The notes below the pieces were generated by a model. The model saw nothing but the letters and a program-made list of their open reading frames with translations, was not told where the DNA came from and did not search any database. This document shows, in pieces, positions 34,607 through 43,779 of a DNA stretch of 55,688 nucleotides. Source of the stretch: Candidatus Rokuibacteriota bacterium (lineage in GTDB: Bacteria; Methylomirabilota; Methylomirabilia; Rokubacteriales; CSP1-6); NCBI GenBank assembly GCA_003221615.1, contig QHSQ01000107.1:1-55688 (forward strand). The letters run 5' to 3'. Numbering within the stretch: the first letter of the stretch is position 1; every line of letters begins with the position of its first letter. A program made the translations under genes and the position numbers.

Positions 34607-34802
34607 GCGTTTAGCTATCGCACGGGCTCCCGGCGGGAGGGGGACGTGGGGAGGGATCGTGGGACCCGTTCCCGCCCCGCGTCGGCGGGCGCCGCTCGCC
34701 GGGATGGAGCCCAGCCGCCGCGGGGCAGCGCAAGAGGGCCGCGTGGTCCCACGACCCCTCCCCACGTCCCCCTCCCGCCGGGAGCCCGTCGTAGCTAAAT
34801 CG
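34607..34802. repeat. Long inverted repeat between rubrerythrin and the Fe-S gene
   Basis: Arms 34607-34666 and 34745-34802 are reverse complements over about 58 bp, with only a few mismatches and a 2-bp gap. They surround a 78-bp GC-rich centre. The right arm covers the last bases and stop codon of the rubrerythrin gene, and the left arm reaches within 13 bp of the Fe-S gene start. It could be a miniature inverted-repeat insertion or a very stable mRNA hairpin limiting read-through. Confidence 0.8.
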
Positions 34803-35238
34803 CTTCAGCCGGATCTTTGCCGGCGATCTGCTGCAGACCCTTGTTGAACCGGCCAGCGTGCGACTTTTCCGCTTTGGCGAGCGTCTCAAACCACTCCGCC
34901 AGCTCGTTGAAGCCCTCGGTGCGCGCGGTCTTGGCCATGCCCGGGTACATCTGCGTGTACTCGTACGTCTCGCCGGCGACCGCCGACTTGAGGTTCTTCT
35001 CGGTCTTCCCGATCGGCTCGCCGGTCACCGGGTCGCCGACCTCCTTCAAGAAGTCGAGATGACCGAAGGCGTGGCCGGTCTCGGCATCCGCCGTATCCTT
35101 GAACAGCCCCGCGATGTCCGGGAAGCCCTCGATGTCCGCCACGCGCGCGAAGTAGAGATACCGCCGGTTCGCCTGCGACTCGCCGGCGAACGCTTCTTTG
35201 AGGTTCTCGAAGCTCTTACTGCCCTTGAGGCTTGCCAT
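34795..35238 (-). CDS. Rubrerythrin (diiron domain only)
   Basis: 147 aa four-helix ferritin-like protein with paired ExxH-type ligands ([41 protein letters not shown]). It reduces H2O2 to water. The C-terminal rubredoxin domain of classical rubrerythrin is absent, so an external electron donor is needed; the adjacent Fe-S protein or cytochrome is a candidate. AGGAGGAG precedes the start, and its first 23 bases overlap the PerR-like gene. Confidence 0.93.
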   Translation of the reverse strand: MASLKGSKSFENLKEAFAGESQANRRYLYFARVADIEGFPDIAGLFKDTADAETGHAFGHLDFLKEVGDPVTGEPIGKTEKNLKSAVAGETYEYTQMYPGMAKTARTEGFNELAEWFETLAKAEKSHAGRFNKGLQQIAGKDPAEAI

Positions 35239-35689
35239 TGCTCCTCCTTTGACGGGTGAGAGACAGGCGACCGCGCGATCGGCGGCACGCCGCGCAGCGT
35301 CCGTAGTACTCGGTTCGGTGATCGAGGACCTCGAAACCGGTGCGCGCCGAGAGCCGGCGCCGGGCGCCCGGCTCCACGCGGGCCGGCATGTCGTAGATTC
35401 GGCGGCACGCCAGACACGTGAAGTGGTCGTGCGGGCCGGTGTTGCCGTCGAAGCGCATGCCCGCTTCGTCGGCGCGCTCGGCCAGGAACCCCTCGGCGGC
35501 CAACATCCGGAGGTTGCGATAGACCGTCGCGAGGCTTACCCGCGGCAGGCGGCGCCGGACGCGTCGGTACACGAACGCGGCGGTCGGATGCGCGTCGGTC
35601 GCGCGGACGACGTCGAGGATGATCCGGCGGGGCCGCGTCAGGCGGAGTCCCCGGTCGCGCAGCGTGTCGATAACCTTGTTAGTAATCAT
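35216..35689 (-). CDS. Fur family transcriptional regulator, PerR-like
   Basis: 157 aa from ATG 35689. A winged-helix DNA-binding half (LRLTRPRRIILDVV, RVSLATVYRNLRML) is followed by a metal domain with RFDGNTGPHDHFTCLACRRIYDM and CAACRRSR, giving the two CxxC zinc pairs and the His/Asp cluster. Gene order (regulator-rubrerythrin) favours a peroxide sensor (PerR) over an iron sensor, but sequence alone does not decide. A Fur-type box overlaps its start codon, so it probably represses itself and the operon. Confidence 0.88.
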   Translation of the reverse strand: MITNKVIDTLRDRGLRLTRPRRIILDVVRATDAHPTAAFVYRRVRRRLPRVSLATVYRNLRMLAAEGFLAERADEAGMRFDGNTGPHDHFTCLACRRIYDMPARVEPGARRRLSARTGFEVLDHRTEYYGRCAACRRSRGRLSLTRQRRSNGKPQGQ

Positions 35690-35694
35690 TATCA
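35680..35694 (-). promoter_or_regulatory. Fur/PerR box overlapping the perR-like start codon
   Basis: The minus strand reads TGATAAT-G-ATTACTA, a 7-1-7 inverted repeat with one mismatch to the Fur/PerR consensus TGATAATnATTATCA. It includes the ATG at 35689. The location is suited to autoregulation of the whole five-gene cluster. Confidence 0.7.
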
Positions 35695-35806
35695 AATAAT
35701 TCCCGCAGCGCAGAGTACACACGGCGCCGGGCGCGTGTCAAGCGCCGGCCATCTGGCGCGCTCGGTGGACTTCCAGTAGACTACCCACCTCAGGAGGACC
35801 GTTCGA

Positions 35807-38512
35807 ATGGCTCGGCCCCCCGGGCTTCGGATTCAGGGAGCTCGACAGAACAATCTCAAGAACGTATCGCTCGAGATCCCGCACGACCGACTCACCGTCG
35901 TGACCGGGGTATCCGGCTCCGGCAAGTCCTCCCTCGCCTTCGACACGCTCTTCGCCGAGGGCCAGTGGCGCTACATCGAGTCACTGTCGACGTACGCTCG
36001 GATGTTCCTCGATCGGGTCGACCGTCCCGACGTGGACAAGATCGAGCAGATCCGGCCCGCGGTCGCGCTCGAGCAGAAGAACCCCGTGCGCACCGCGCGC
36101 TCCACCGTCGGCACCGCCACCGAGATCTACGACTACCTGCGGCTGCTCTACGCGAAGATCGGCCACGTCTACTGCCCGGCCTGTGGCGCGCCGGCGGTCT
36201 CGCACTCGCCGGAATCGATCGTGGACGCGCTCCTCGAGGCGCACCCCGGCGCGCGCGCGATGATCACCTTCCGCCTCGCCGTCCCCGCGGGCCTTCCGCC
36301 CGCCGAGCTCTGGGCGAATCTCACGCGGCGCGGCTTCGCCCGCGTGCGGGTCGCCGGCGACGTGCTCGACCTGGCCGGACCGCCGCCGGCGGATCTCGGC
36401 GACCGCAAGGCGATCGCGGTAATCCTCGACCGCGTCGTGCTGGAGGCGGCGCACCGGGCGCGCATCGTCGAGTCGGTCGAGTCGGCGCTGCGCGAGGGCG
36501 GCGGCCGGCTCGCCGTCGAGGTCATCGGCGCCGACACGCGCGAATTCGGGGAGGACTTCCGCTGCAGCGGGTGCGGCGCGGCGCTCGAGCGCCCGCAGCC
36601 GCTCCTGTTCTCGTTCAACCACCCGCTCGGCGCGTGCCCGGAGTGCAAGGGCTTCGGCAACGTGCTCAAGTACGACGAAGCGCTGGTGGTGCCCGACCGC
36701 ACCCTGAGCCTCGCGGGCGGCGCCGTGGAGCCGTGGACGCATCCGTCCGGCCGCTGGTACCAGCGCGAGATGATGAAGGCGGCCCGGCGGCGGAGAGTGG
36801 ACACCGAGACGCCGTGGGACCAGCTTGCCCCGGAGACGCGCGAGTTCGTCTACGGCGGCGACGGGAACTTCCCGGGCATCCAGGGGTTCTTCGAAGAGGT
36901 CGAGTCGTACCGCTACAAGCTCCACGTCCGCGTCTTCCTCTCGCGCTATCGCAGCCAGTCCATCTGTCGCCTGTGTCACGGCGCGCGCCTCAAGCCGGCC
37001 GCGCTCGCCGTCCGCGTCGCCGGGCTCACGATCGCCGAGTTCGCCGTGCTCACGATCGACGCGGCCGCTCGTCTCCTCGGAGACCTCGGGCTCACCGCGT
37101 GGGAGGCGGTCGTCGCGCGGGAGATCCTGCGCCAGCTCAACGCCAAGCTCACCTTCCTCCTTCGCGTCGGGCTCGGCTACCTCACGCTCTCCCGGCAGAC
37201 GCGAACCCTCTCGGGGGGCGAAGCCCAGCGGATCAACCTCGCGAACCAGCTGGGCTCGCAGCTGGTCGGCACCCTCTACGTCCTGGACGAGCCGTCCATC
37301 GGATTGCACGCGCGTGATACCGCACGGCTCACCGACCTGTGCCGGGAGCTCGCCCAGGCCGGCAACACCGTGGTGGTGGTCGAGCACGATCGCGAGTTCA
37401 TCGCCGCGGCCGATCACATCGTCGAGCTGGGGCCGGGCTCCGGCGAGCGCGGCGGCGAGATCGTCTTCAACGGCTCGCAGGCCGAGTTCCAGAAGGCGAC
37501 GCATTCGCTCACCGCGCGCTACGTCTCCGGGCGAGAGTCGATCCTGGTGCCGCCGTTCCGGCGAAGCGGTCGCCGCATGCTGACGCTCGCCGGCGCGCGT
37601 CAGCACAATCTCAAGGACGTGACGATCCGCGTCCCCCTGCACACCCTCACCGCGGTGTCGGGGGTGTCGGGCTCCGGCAAGTCGACCCTGGTGCACGACA
37701 CGCTCTATCGGGCCGTCGCGCGCGTGTTCAAGACCGAGTTCGCGCCGCCCGGCGCCTATGACACCTTGACGGGCATCGAGTACATCAAGGGCGTCCGGCT
37801 CATCGACCAGGAGCCGATCGGGCGTACGCCGCGGTCCAATCCGATCACCTACGTGAAGGCGTTCGACGAGATCCGCAAGCTCTTCGCCGCGCTCCCGCGC
37901 GCCAAGGCGCTCGGGCTCGACTCGGGTGCGTTCTCGTTCAACGTCCAGGGCGGCCGCTGCGAGTCGTGTCAGGGCGACGGATTCCAGAAGCTCGAGATGT
38001 ACTTCTTCGAGGATGTGTACGTCGCCTGTCAGGAGTGCGAGGGCCGGCGCTACCGGCCCGACGTGCTCGGCGTGAAGCTCCGCAACCGCAGCATCAGCGA
38101 CGTGCTCCACATGACCGTCGACGAGGCCGTCGACTTCTTCGCCGCGCAGAACAGCCTCGCCCGCCGTCTGCAGACTCTGCAATCGGTCGGGCTCGGCTAT
38201 CTCCGCCTCGGTCAGGCGGCGACGACTCTGTCGGGCGGCGAGGCACAGCGCCTCAAGATCGCCGCCGAGCTCGGGGCCCGTGCGACCGGCGAAATGTTCT
38301 ACATCCTCGACGAACCGACGACTGGACTGCACCTCGACGTGATCAAGTCGGCCGACTACGTCATCGACCTCGGTCCCGAGGGCGGCGAGGAGGGCGGCGA
38401 GATCGTCGCCGAAGGTCCTCCCGAAACGATCGCCCAGACACCCGGCTCCTACACGGGCAAGTTCCTGGCAGAGCTCCTACCCAGGCCCAACGGCAAGAAC
38501 GGCCATTCCTGA
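35807..38512 (+). CDS. uvrA: Excinuclease ABC subunit UvrA
   Basis: 901 aa damage-recognition ATPase of nucleotide excision repair. Two ABC modules are seen: Walker [10 protein letters not shown] near residue 36 and GVSGSGKST near 620, and signature LSGGEAQR in both halves. Zinc modules are CPACG, CSGCG...CPECKGFG and CESCQGDGF...CQECEG. The UvrB-binding region between the first zinc knuckle and CPECKGFG is present. It is about 40 residues shorter than E. coli UvrA, and [16 protein letters not shown] differs from the usual IDQKTTSRNPRSTVGT. It may therefore be a second, UvrA2-like copy. AGGAGG precedes the start; no uvrB or uvrC nearby. Confidence 0.93.
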   Translation: MARPPGLRIQGARQNNLKNVSLEIPHDRLTVVTGVSGSGKSSLAFDTLFAEGQWRYIESLSTYARMFLDRVDRPDVDKIEQIRPAVALEQKNPVRTARSTVGTATEIYDYLRLLYAKIGHVYCPACGAPAVSHSPESIVDALLEAHPGARAMITFRLAVPAGLPPAELWANLTRRGFARVRVAGDVLDLAGPPPADLGDRKAIAVILDRVVLEAAHRARIVESVESALREGGGRLAVEVIGADTREFGEDFRCSGCGAALERPQPLLFSFNHPLGACPECKGFGNVLKYDEALVVPDRTLSLAGGAVEPWTHPSGRWYQREMMKAARRRRVDTETPWDQLAPETREFVYGGDGNFPGIQGFFEEVESYRYKLHVRVFLSRYRSQSICRLCHGARLKPAALAVRVAGLTIAEFAVLTIDAAARLLGDLGLTAWEAVVAREILRQLNAKLTFLLRVGLGYLTLSRQTRTLSGGEAQRINLANQLGSQLVGTLYVLDEPSIGLHARDTARLTDLCRELAQAGNTVVVVEHDREFIAAADHIVELGPGSGERGGEIVFNGSQAEFQKATHSLTARYVSGRESILVPPFRRSGRRMLTLAGARQHNLKDVTIRVPLHTLTAVSGVSGSGKSTLVHDTLYRAVARVFKTEFAPPGAYDTLTGIEYIKGVRLIDQEPIGRTPRSNPITYVKAFDEIRKLFAALPRAKALGLDSGAFSFNVQGGRCESCQGDGFQKLEMYFFEDVYVACQECEGRRYRPDVLGVKLRNRSISDVLHMTVDEAVDFFAAQNSLARRLQTLQSVGLGYLRLGQAATTLSGGEAQRLKIAAELGARATGEMFYILDEPTTGLHLDVIKSADYVIDLGPEGGEEGGEIVAEGPPETIAQTPGSYTGKFLAELLPRPNGKNGHS

Positions 38513-38520
38513 GAGAGCCA

Positions 38521-39033
38521 GTGGACGACCAGAGTGCAACGTCATCCCGCGTCTTCATCGTCGCCCGACGCCATCCTGAGCTCTACGACTATCTGAAGTC
38601 GCGCTTCGCCGACGACACGACCGTCATGGTCGTGCTGGATCGGCGGCTCGCGCCGCGGCGCCGCCGGGCCCTTCCCGCGGCGGCGGAACGCCGTCGAGCC
38701 GATCGGCGGTCACGACCCGAAGTCGACGAGCGGCTCACGTCCACCTCGCTCGCGATCGTGGGCGGATCGGCCGCGCCCGTGAGCGAGGCGCGGCAATGGG
38801 TCGAGGCGATGCAGCGCGGGGTGCAAGCGGTGCGCGGCGCCCTCGACGACCACGATCGGCTCGAGCACGCGGCCCTGGCGGTCAGGCTGGAGAACGATCG
38901 GCTCCGCGCCGAAATCGACCGCTCGTCGAAAGAGCTCGCCGAGATCGACGCCACCATCACACGCGCGATCGAGCTCGTGACCGACCTCCGTTCCCGACTC
39001 CACAAGGAGCCGTGGCGCGAGCCCACGGGGTAG
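38521..39033 (+). CDS. Hypothetical protein with C-terminal coiled coil
   Basis: 170 aa from GTG 38521, 8 bp after uvrA. The N-terminal part VFIVARRHPELYDYLKSRFADD and VMVVLDRR is followed by Arg-rich text. The last 60 residues form heptads (LEHAALAVRLENDRLRAEID, RSSKELAEIDATITRAIELV). The pattern suggests a small signalling or structural protein, but no family name can be assigned. It is probably co-transcribed with uvrA. Confidence 0.65.
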   Translation: MDDQSATSSRVFIVARRHPELYDYLKSRFADDTTVMVVLDRRLAPRRRRALPAAAERRRADRRSRPEVDERLTSTSLAIVGGSAAPVSEARQWVEAMQRGVQAVRGALDDHDRLEHAALAVRLENDRLRAEIDRSSKELAEIDATITRAIELVTDLRSRLHKEPWREPTG

Positions 39034-39171
39034 TCGCCGCCCGCCGGGCCGATCGGACCCGTCCGGACCGGGCCATGACACGGTCGGCGGCAAAAGTGGT
39101 AGCATCTCGCGGCCGCCGAATCGTGGCCGAGTCGGCGCAGTTCCCCGAATCAGCGAGGAGGCATCCAGGCG

Positions 39172-40398
39172 ATGCTCGTCCAGAGTCGCGGGCTTCGAGA
39201 CAAGTACTGCATCGTCGGCGTCGGTGAGACGGAGTATTCGCGCGCCTCGGCGCGCACGACGCGCGCCATGGCCGTCGAGGCGATCCGCAAGGCGATCCTC
39301 GACGCCGGGCTCACCGCGGCCGACGTCGATGGCATGCTCGACTACCAGGGCGGCGACTCGACGCTCGCCAACAGCGTCGCCTCCGACCTGGGCATCCGCT
39401 TCAACTTCTACATGGACGTGATGGGCGGCGGTTCGTCCACGGAGGCGCTCGTGGGTCTCGCCATGGGCGCGATCGAGGCGGGCATGTGCAATAGCGTCGC
39501 GATCTACCGCTCGATGAACGGCTACTCGGAGTTCCGCATCGGCGGCACCGGCGCGCGCGCCGCCCAGCCGGTCCGGGGGCTCGACCTGGCCCAGGTGCCC
39601 TACGGCATGCGCAGCGCCGGCCAGAACTTCGCGCCGACCTTCATGCGCCACATGTACGAGTACGGGACGACCTCCGCACAGGTCGCCCACGTGCGGGTCG
39701 CCCACAGCAAGCACGCCTCGCAGAACCCGAAGGCGCTCTTGAAGCAACGCGTGACGGTGCAGGACGTCCTGGCCTCGCGCTGGATCGTCAAGCCGCTCCA
39801 CCTGCTCGACTGCTGTCTCGAGACCGACAACGCGACGTGCATCATCGTCACGTCGGCCGAGCGCGCGCGGAATCTCCGCCACCGTCCCGTCTACATCATG
39901 GGCGTGGCCGGCCGGGTGTCGAAGCCACGGCTCGACTTTCACTGGGCGCACGGCCCCATCTCGCGGGTGGCCGGCTACTACGCGAAGGACATCGTGTTCC
40001 CCCAGGCGGGGATCCGCCCCGAGGACGTCCACGTCACCGGATCGTACGACGCCTTCACGTTTACGACCATGCTGCAGCTCGAGGAGTACGGGTTCTGCAA
40101 GAAGGGCGAGGGCGGGGCCTACGTGTCGAGCGGCATCATCGAGCTGGGCGGCAAGCGTCCGAACAACACCTCGGGCAGCCACCTCTGCGAAGGCTACACG
40201 CACGGCATGTCGATGGTGATCGAGAACGTGCGCCAGCTCCGCGGCACCGTGGACGACTACTGTCCGCGCGCCGCCGAGGGCGTCCACACCTACGACTACT
40301 CGCCGGGCCACTGCCGCCAGGTGAAGGACGCGGAGATCACGATGAACCTCGGGTGGGCGATGCCGGCGACCGGCAGCGCGCTCATCATGCGGCATTAG
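39172..40398 (+). CDS. Thiolase-like protein (lipid-transfer/acetyl-CoA acetyltransferase family)
   Basis: 408 aa thiolase fold. The usual nucleophile region (NxxCxSG) reads MGGGSSTEALVGLAMGAIEA, so the catalytic Cys is replaced. The late His/Cys motifs are also altered (LCEGYTHGMS). It belongs to the thiolase-like group that pairs with a DUF35 zinc-ribbon partner, as it does here 43 bp downstream. Such pairs act on acyl-CoA in sterol or aromatic degradation. AGGAGG lies 9 bp before ATG 39172. Confidence 0.85.
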   Translation: MLVQSRGLRDKYCIVGVGETEYSRASARTTRAMAVEAIRKAILDAGLTAADVDGMLDYQGGDSTLANSVASDLGIRFNFYMDVMGGGSSTEALVGLAMGAIEAGMCNSVAIYRSMNGYSEFRIGGTGARAAQPVRGLDLAQVPYGMRSAGQNFAPTFMRHMYEYGTTSAQVAHVRVAHSKHASQNPKALLKQRVTVQDVLASRWIVKPLHLLDCCLETDNATCIIVTSAERARNLRHRPVYIMGVAGRVSKPRLDFHWAHGPISRVAGYYAKDIVFPQAGIRPEDVHVTGSYDAFTFTTMLQLEEYGFCKKGEGGAYVSSGIIELGGKRPNNTSGSHLCEGYTHGMSMVIENVRQLRGTVDDYCPRAAEGVHTYDYSPGHCRQVKDAEITMNLGWAMPATGSALIMRH

Positions 40399-40441
40399 TC
40401 GCGCGGGCGGTACGACCTCCGATCGAAGACAAGGAGCTCTG

Positions 40442-40948
40442 ATGCCTCAGCCAGTTCAGTACCGCGGCATGGCGCTGATCGTTCCCGACAACGACAGCGA
40501 GTGGAAGGAGTTCTACGAGCACGCACGCGCCCACCGGCTGGTCGTGCGCAAGTGCAAAGCCTGTGGCCTCATGCGCTATCCCCCGACGCACGCCTGCCCG
40601 TGGTGCATGGAGCTCGGGTGGACGTGGCACGAGGTCTCGGGGCGCGGCACCATCTATTCCTACGAGATCGTCGCCCACGCGATCCAGCCGGGATTCAAGG
40701 ACATGACGCCCTACGCGGTGGTGCTGGTCGAGCTCGACGAGCAGCGCGGGCAGCCGACCCCGGACGAGGCGCTACGGGTCATCGCCAATCTGGTCAAGCC
40801 GGACTTCACGGCCGAGGCCGAGGCGAACGTCCAGATCGGCCGTCGCGTGCGTGTCGTCTTCCAGGATCTTGCCGATCACATGGCCCTACCCCAGTTCACG
40901 CTGACCGACGAGCCGCCGGCCGGTCGCGTCTGGAGACTGCCGGAGTGA
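40442..40948 (+). CDS. DUF35 zinc-ribbon/OB-fold protein
   Basis: 168 aa. The rubredoxin-like zinc ribbon has CKACGLMRYPPTHACPWC near residues 36-53, followed by the acyl-CoA-binding OB-fold (GRGTIYSYEIVAHAIQPGF, YAVVLVELDE, IGRRVRVVFQDL). These proteins form complexes with thiolase-like subunits. AAGGAGC precedes the ATG. Its stop overlaps the next start (GTGA). Confidence 0.9.
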   Translation: MPQPVQYRGMALIVPDNDSEWKEFYEHARAHRLVVRKCKACGLMRYPPTHACPWCMELGWTWHEVSGRGTIYSYEIVAHAIQPGFKDMTPYAVVLVELDEQRGQPTPDEALRVIANLVKPDFTAEAEANVQIGRRVRVVFQDLADHMALPQFTLTDEPPAGRVWRLPE

Positions 40949-41955
40949 GATTCGGCCTGGGGCTCTCCGTCCAGCACCTGCCGGAGGAGCCGCAAGCCGT
41001 CCGCTTCCGCGAGCACGTCGAGCAGGTCCGGCTCGCGCGCGCCGTGGGCTTCAGCTCGGTGTGGGCGAGCCAGCATTATCTGTCCGATCCTTTCACGTAC
41101 TTCCAACCGATCCCGACCCTGGCGCGGCTCGCCGCGGACGCGCGCGGCTTGATCCTCGGCACGGGCGTCCTCCTGCTTCCCCTGCTCCATCCTGTCGACG
41201 TCGCCGAGCAGCTCGCCACGCTCGACGTGATCACGGACGGTCGGCTGGTCGTCGGCGTGGGCCTCGGATACCGGGACATCGAGAACCGCGCGTTCGGACA
41301 CGACCCGAAGGATCGTGTCGATCGCTTCGTCGAGAGCCTCGAAGTGGTCGAGCGCCTGTGGAGCGGGGAGCCGGTCGACTACGAAGGCCGGTATTTCAAC
41401 TTGCGCTCCACCCGGATCTCGATGCGACCGATGCAAAGCCCGCGGCCGCCGGTGTGGCTGGCCGCCAACGGCGACGCGGGCGTGCGGCGCGCCGCGCGCC
41501 TGGGCGATGCGTGGTTGATGAACCCGCACGCGACCCTGGCGACGCTCGAGCGCCAGCTCGAGCTCTTCCGGAGCACGCGGCGGGAGCTCGGACGGTCGCC
41601 GGCCGTCGAGACGCCGCTGATCAAGGAGTGCTACGTCGCGCCCGACGCCGCTACCGCGCTCGCCGAGGCCGCGGCCTTCATCGGGCCGAAGTACACCGCG
41701 TACCGGCGATGGGAGCAGGACAAGGCGCTGCCCGCCGGCGAGAGCTTCGACGCGAGCTTCGGAGAGCTCGCACGCGATCGGTTCATCATCGGCGATCCCG
41801 CGCGGGTGGTCGACGAGATCGCGCGCTACCGCGAGCGCCTCGGCGTCACGACGATGATCTTCCGCCTGCAGTGGCCGGGAATGGACCAGGAAAAAGTCCT
41901 GCGGTCGATCCGGCTGCTCGGCCAAAAAGTCCTGTTGAAGTTCCTGTCCAGTTAG
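40945..41955 (+). CDS. LLM class flavin-dependent oxidoreductase
   Basis: 336 aa, bacterial-luciferase-like TIM barrel. Typical segments are FGLGLSVQHLPEE, VGFSSVWASQHYLSDPF, LILGTGVLLLPLLHPVDVAEQLATLD, RLVVGVGLGYRDIE and RPPVWLAANGDAGVRRAARLGD. It uses FMN or F420; which one cannot be decided. GTG 40945 overlaps the DUF35 stop, so thiolase-like, DUF35 and LLM genes form one operon. Confidence 0.9.
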   Translation: MRFGLGLSVQHLPEEPQAVRFREHVEQVRLARAVGFSSVWASQHYLSDPFTYFQPIPTLARLAADARGLILGTGVLLLPLLHPVDVAEQLATLDVITDGRLVVGVGLGYRDIENRAFGHDPKDRVDRFVESLEVVERLWSGEPVDYEGRYFNLRSTRISMRPMQSPRPPVWLAANGDAGVRRAARLGDAWLMNPHATLATLERQLELFRSTRRELGRSPAVETPLIKECYVAPDAATALAEAAAFIGPKYTAYRRWEQDKALPAGESFDASFGELARDRFIIGDPARVVDEIARYRERLGVTTMIFRLQWPGMDQEKVLRSIRLLGQKVLLKFLSS

Positions 41956-42392
41956 TGACAGCGCAAACGCTGGCCGACGCGGCGCGAGCCGCCGGTTCGA
42001 CTCGACTCGAGGCATCGGTCACCCTCCTCCTGATCGGGACGGTCGGCCTCTTGCTCCTCCTCGCTGTGATCGCCAAGGTGCTCGACTTGCGGCTCAAGCG
42101 CGACGGCGAGGTCATCGCGGTGAAGGGCGTGATCTCCGAAGCGCTCGGCGGCGACCCGGAGCTGTTCGGACTGCCCCTCACGGCGACCGTGCGCGTCCCG
42201 CTCTGGAGGGGAGCGCCAGTCACCATCCGGGTCTTCGGCGAGGTGCCGTCTCGCGAGATCAAGCAAGCGGCGCTTCGCCGCGTCAAGCGCACAGCGACCG
42301 CAGAGCTCTCCGTGCGCGCCCGGATCAAGTCACGGATCGGCGTGGCGCCGAGCGCGTCCAGCAGGCTGCTCAGAATAACGCGATGGGGTTGA
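41955..42392 (+). CDS. Hypothetical membrane-anchored protein
   Basis: 145 aa from GTG 41955, sharing one base with the LLM stop. One hydrophobic helix (VTLLLIGTVGLLLLLAVIAK) near residues 20-40 is followed by a soluble, BON-like region (VKGVISEALGGDPELF, TIRVFGEVPSREIKQAALRR) and a basic tail. The family is not certain. The 3' end overlaps the convergent cyclase gene by 23 bp. Confidence 0.6.
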   Translation: MTAQTLADAARAAGSTRLEASVTLLLIGTVGLLLLLAVIAKVLDLRLKRDGEVIAVKGVISEALGGDPELFGLPLTATVRVPLWRGAPVTIRVFGEVPSREIKQAALRRVKRTATAELSVRARIKSRIGVAPSASSRLLRITRWG

Positions 42393-43314
42393 CCGGCGAG
42401 CCTGTCGTGTGCTGCAGGCGCAGCGGCGCGACCGTGAGCAAGAATTCCCACCGGCGGCGCGCCGCGCAGGCCTGCGCCAGCTCCTCGAGATTGCCGTTGT
42501 CGATCAGCCAGAGTCCCATGCCGACGAGCCCCACGATATGCACGACGTTACCGAGCCCGGGATGGCTCAGCGGGCTCACGTCGTTGTGGGTGTCGGTGCC
42601 GAGCATCGCGATGTCACGAGCGCGGAACCACGGCATCGACGCCACGTGGGCCGCCGGCGAGCCGTCCTTGCCAGGATTGCGCGGCTCACGCAGACGTCGC
42701 GCGTAGTATCCGGTCCGGATCAGGAGGATGTCGCCGGCCTCGACGTGCACGCCCTGCGCCTGCTCGGCGGCTTCGAGGTCCTCGGGCATGACGCCCTCGC
42801 CCGCCGCGAGCCAGCGCCCCTTGACCGCGGCCACGTCGAGGAGCACGCCGCGGCTCACGACCCCGTCGCGAAGCAGGTCCACCGATTCGACCTGCGCGCC
42901 CTCGCGCGACGTGATCAGGTTCGCGGAGCGGCCGTTGTACATCTTGCCTTGCCAGAAGTAATGGGCCGGCGTGTCGACGTGGGTGATCGAGTAGCCGTGA
43001 AAGACCATGCCGATGAATTCCGCGGCGCCGCGGCGCTGCAGGATGCGCTCGGACGAGTCGTGGTCACGTCCCTCGCCCGAGTCCACCATGAACCGCACGG
43101 GCTGGATCGTGGTGTCGGCGCTGATCTCGTTGGTGACGATCGGGCGCGCGCAGCTCACCGGCACGCCGTCCTGGACGAGCGCCGCGGCGCGCTTGCGCTT
43201 GGCGGGCGTGATCAGGTTCATCGTGCCGAGCTGATCGTCGGCGCCCCACCGGCCCCAGTTGCTGAGGCTCGAGATCATCTTGATCACGTCGCTCTCGGTC
43301 ACGCTCGTCGCCAT
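42370..43314 (-). CDS. Cyclase family protein (kynurenine-formamidase-like)
   Basis: 314 aa metal-dependent hydrolase. The metal motif HxDTPxHxF-type appears as GYSITHVDTPAHYFW, with later His/Asp in LGTDTHNDVSP and HPGLGNVVHIVG. The family cleaves formyl-kynurenine, isatin or related amides and lactones. AAGGAGG lies 7 bp before ATG 43314. It could act in the same aromatic-ring pathway as the LigAB genes upstream. Confidence 0.88.
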   Translation of the reverse strand: MATSVTESDVIKMISSLSNWGRWGADDQLGTMNLITPAKRKRAAALVQDGVPVSCARPIVTNEISADTTIQPVRFMVDSGEGRDHDSSERILQRRGAAEFIGMVFHGYSITHVDTPAHYFWQGKMYNGRSANLITSREGAQVESVDLLRDGVVSRGVLLDVAAVKGRWLAAGEGVMPEDLEAAEQAQGVHVEAGDILLIRTGYYARRLREPRNPGKDGSPAAHVASMPWFRARDIAMLGTDTHNDVSPLSHPGLGNVVHIVGLVGMGLWLIDNGNLEELAQACAARRRWEFLLTVAPLRLQHTTGSPVNPIALF

Positions 43315-43472
43315 CGCATCCTCCTTGAGATATCGCCTCCGCGCCCGCCTCGGAGTGTGTTTCGCACGACTGTCCGAGCGCCGGCGACGCCGGCGCCACC
43401 GACCCCCTGCGACGCCCTCGCCGCGTACCCGGTGGGGGTCATCGGGGGCGCGGCGCTCGCTCCCCCCGATGC

Positions 43473-43751
43473 CTAAAAAAACTCGAACGAGACGGGCTCG
43501 CGCTCCATCCGGAGGCGCAGGTCCGCCATGAAGACGAGATATGGATGCGCCCCGCGGGCCAGGAGCGCGTCGCGGTCGCCCCGGAGGAGCGCGGCGGCAT
43601 CATCGGCGTCGAGCTCGAGCTCGGCGATCGCGGCCCGCGCGTCCTTCAGGAACCGGGCCCGGAACGCGTCGTCGGACTTGAGAGCGAAGAGACCGCGATT
43701 GAGCCGGTAGGCGGAGGCCGGCGGGAAGCGATAGTGCGGCAGGTCGGTCAT
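43473..43751 (-). CDS. LigA-like alpha subunit of an extradiol dioxygenase
   Basis: 92 aa. LigA-family signature: AYRLNRGLFALKSDDAFRARFLKDARAAI and a long helix toward DLRLRMEREPVSFEF. In protocatechuate 4,5-dioxygenase LigA caps the LigB active site. It follows the ligB-like gene by 28 bp on the same strand. Confidence 0.8.
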   Translation of the reverse strand: MTDLPHYRFPPASAYRLNRGLFALKSDDAFRARFLKDARAAIAELELDADDAAALLRGDRDALLARGAHPYLVFMADLRLRMEREPVSFEFF

Positions 43752-43779
43752 GACCGCGGCCCGGACGGCGAGCGCCGGG

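Noticed and set aside
35981..38332. 783-codon open frame antisense to uvrA
   Set aside because: It is a GC-skew shadow of uvrA; its translation is Arg/Asp/Leu-rich with no domain, while the plus strand has every UvrA motif.
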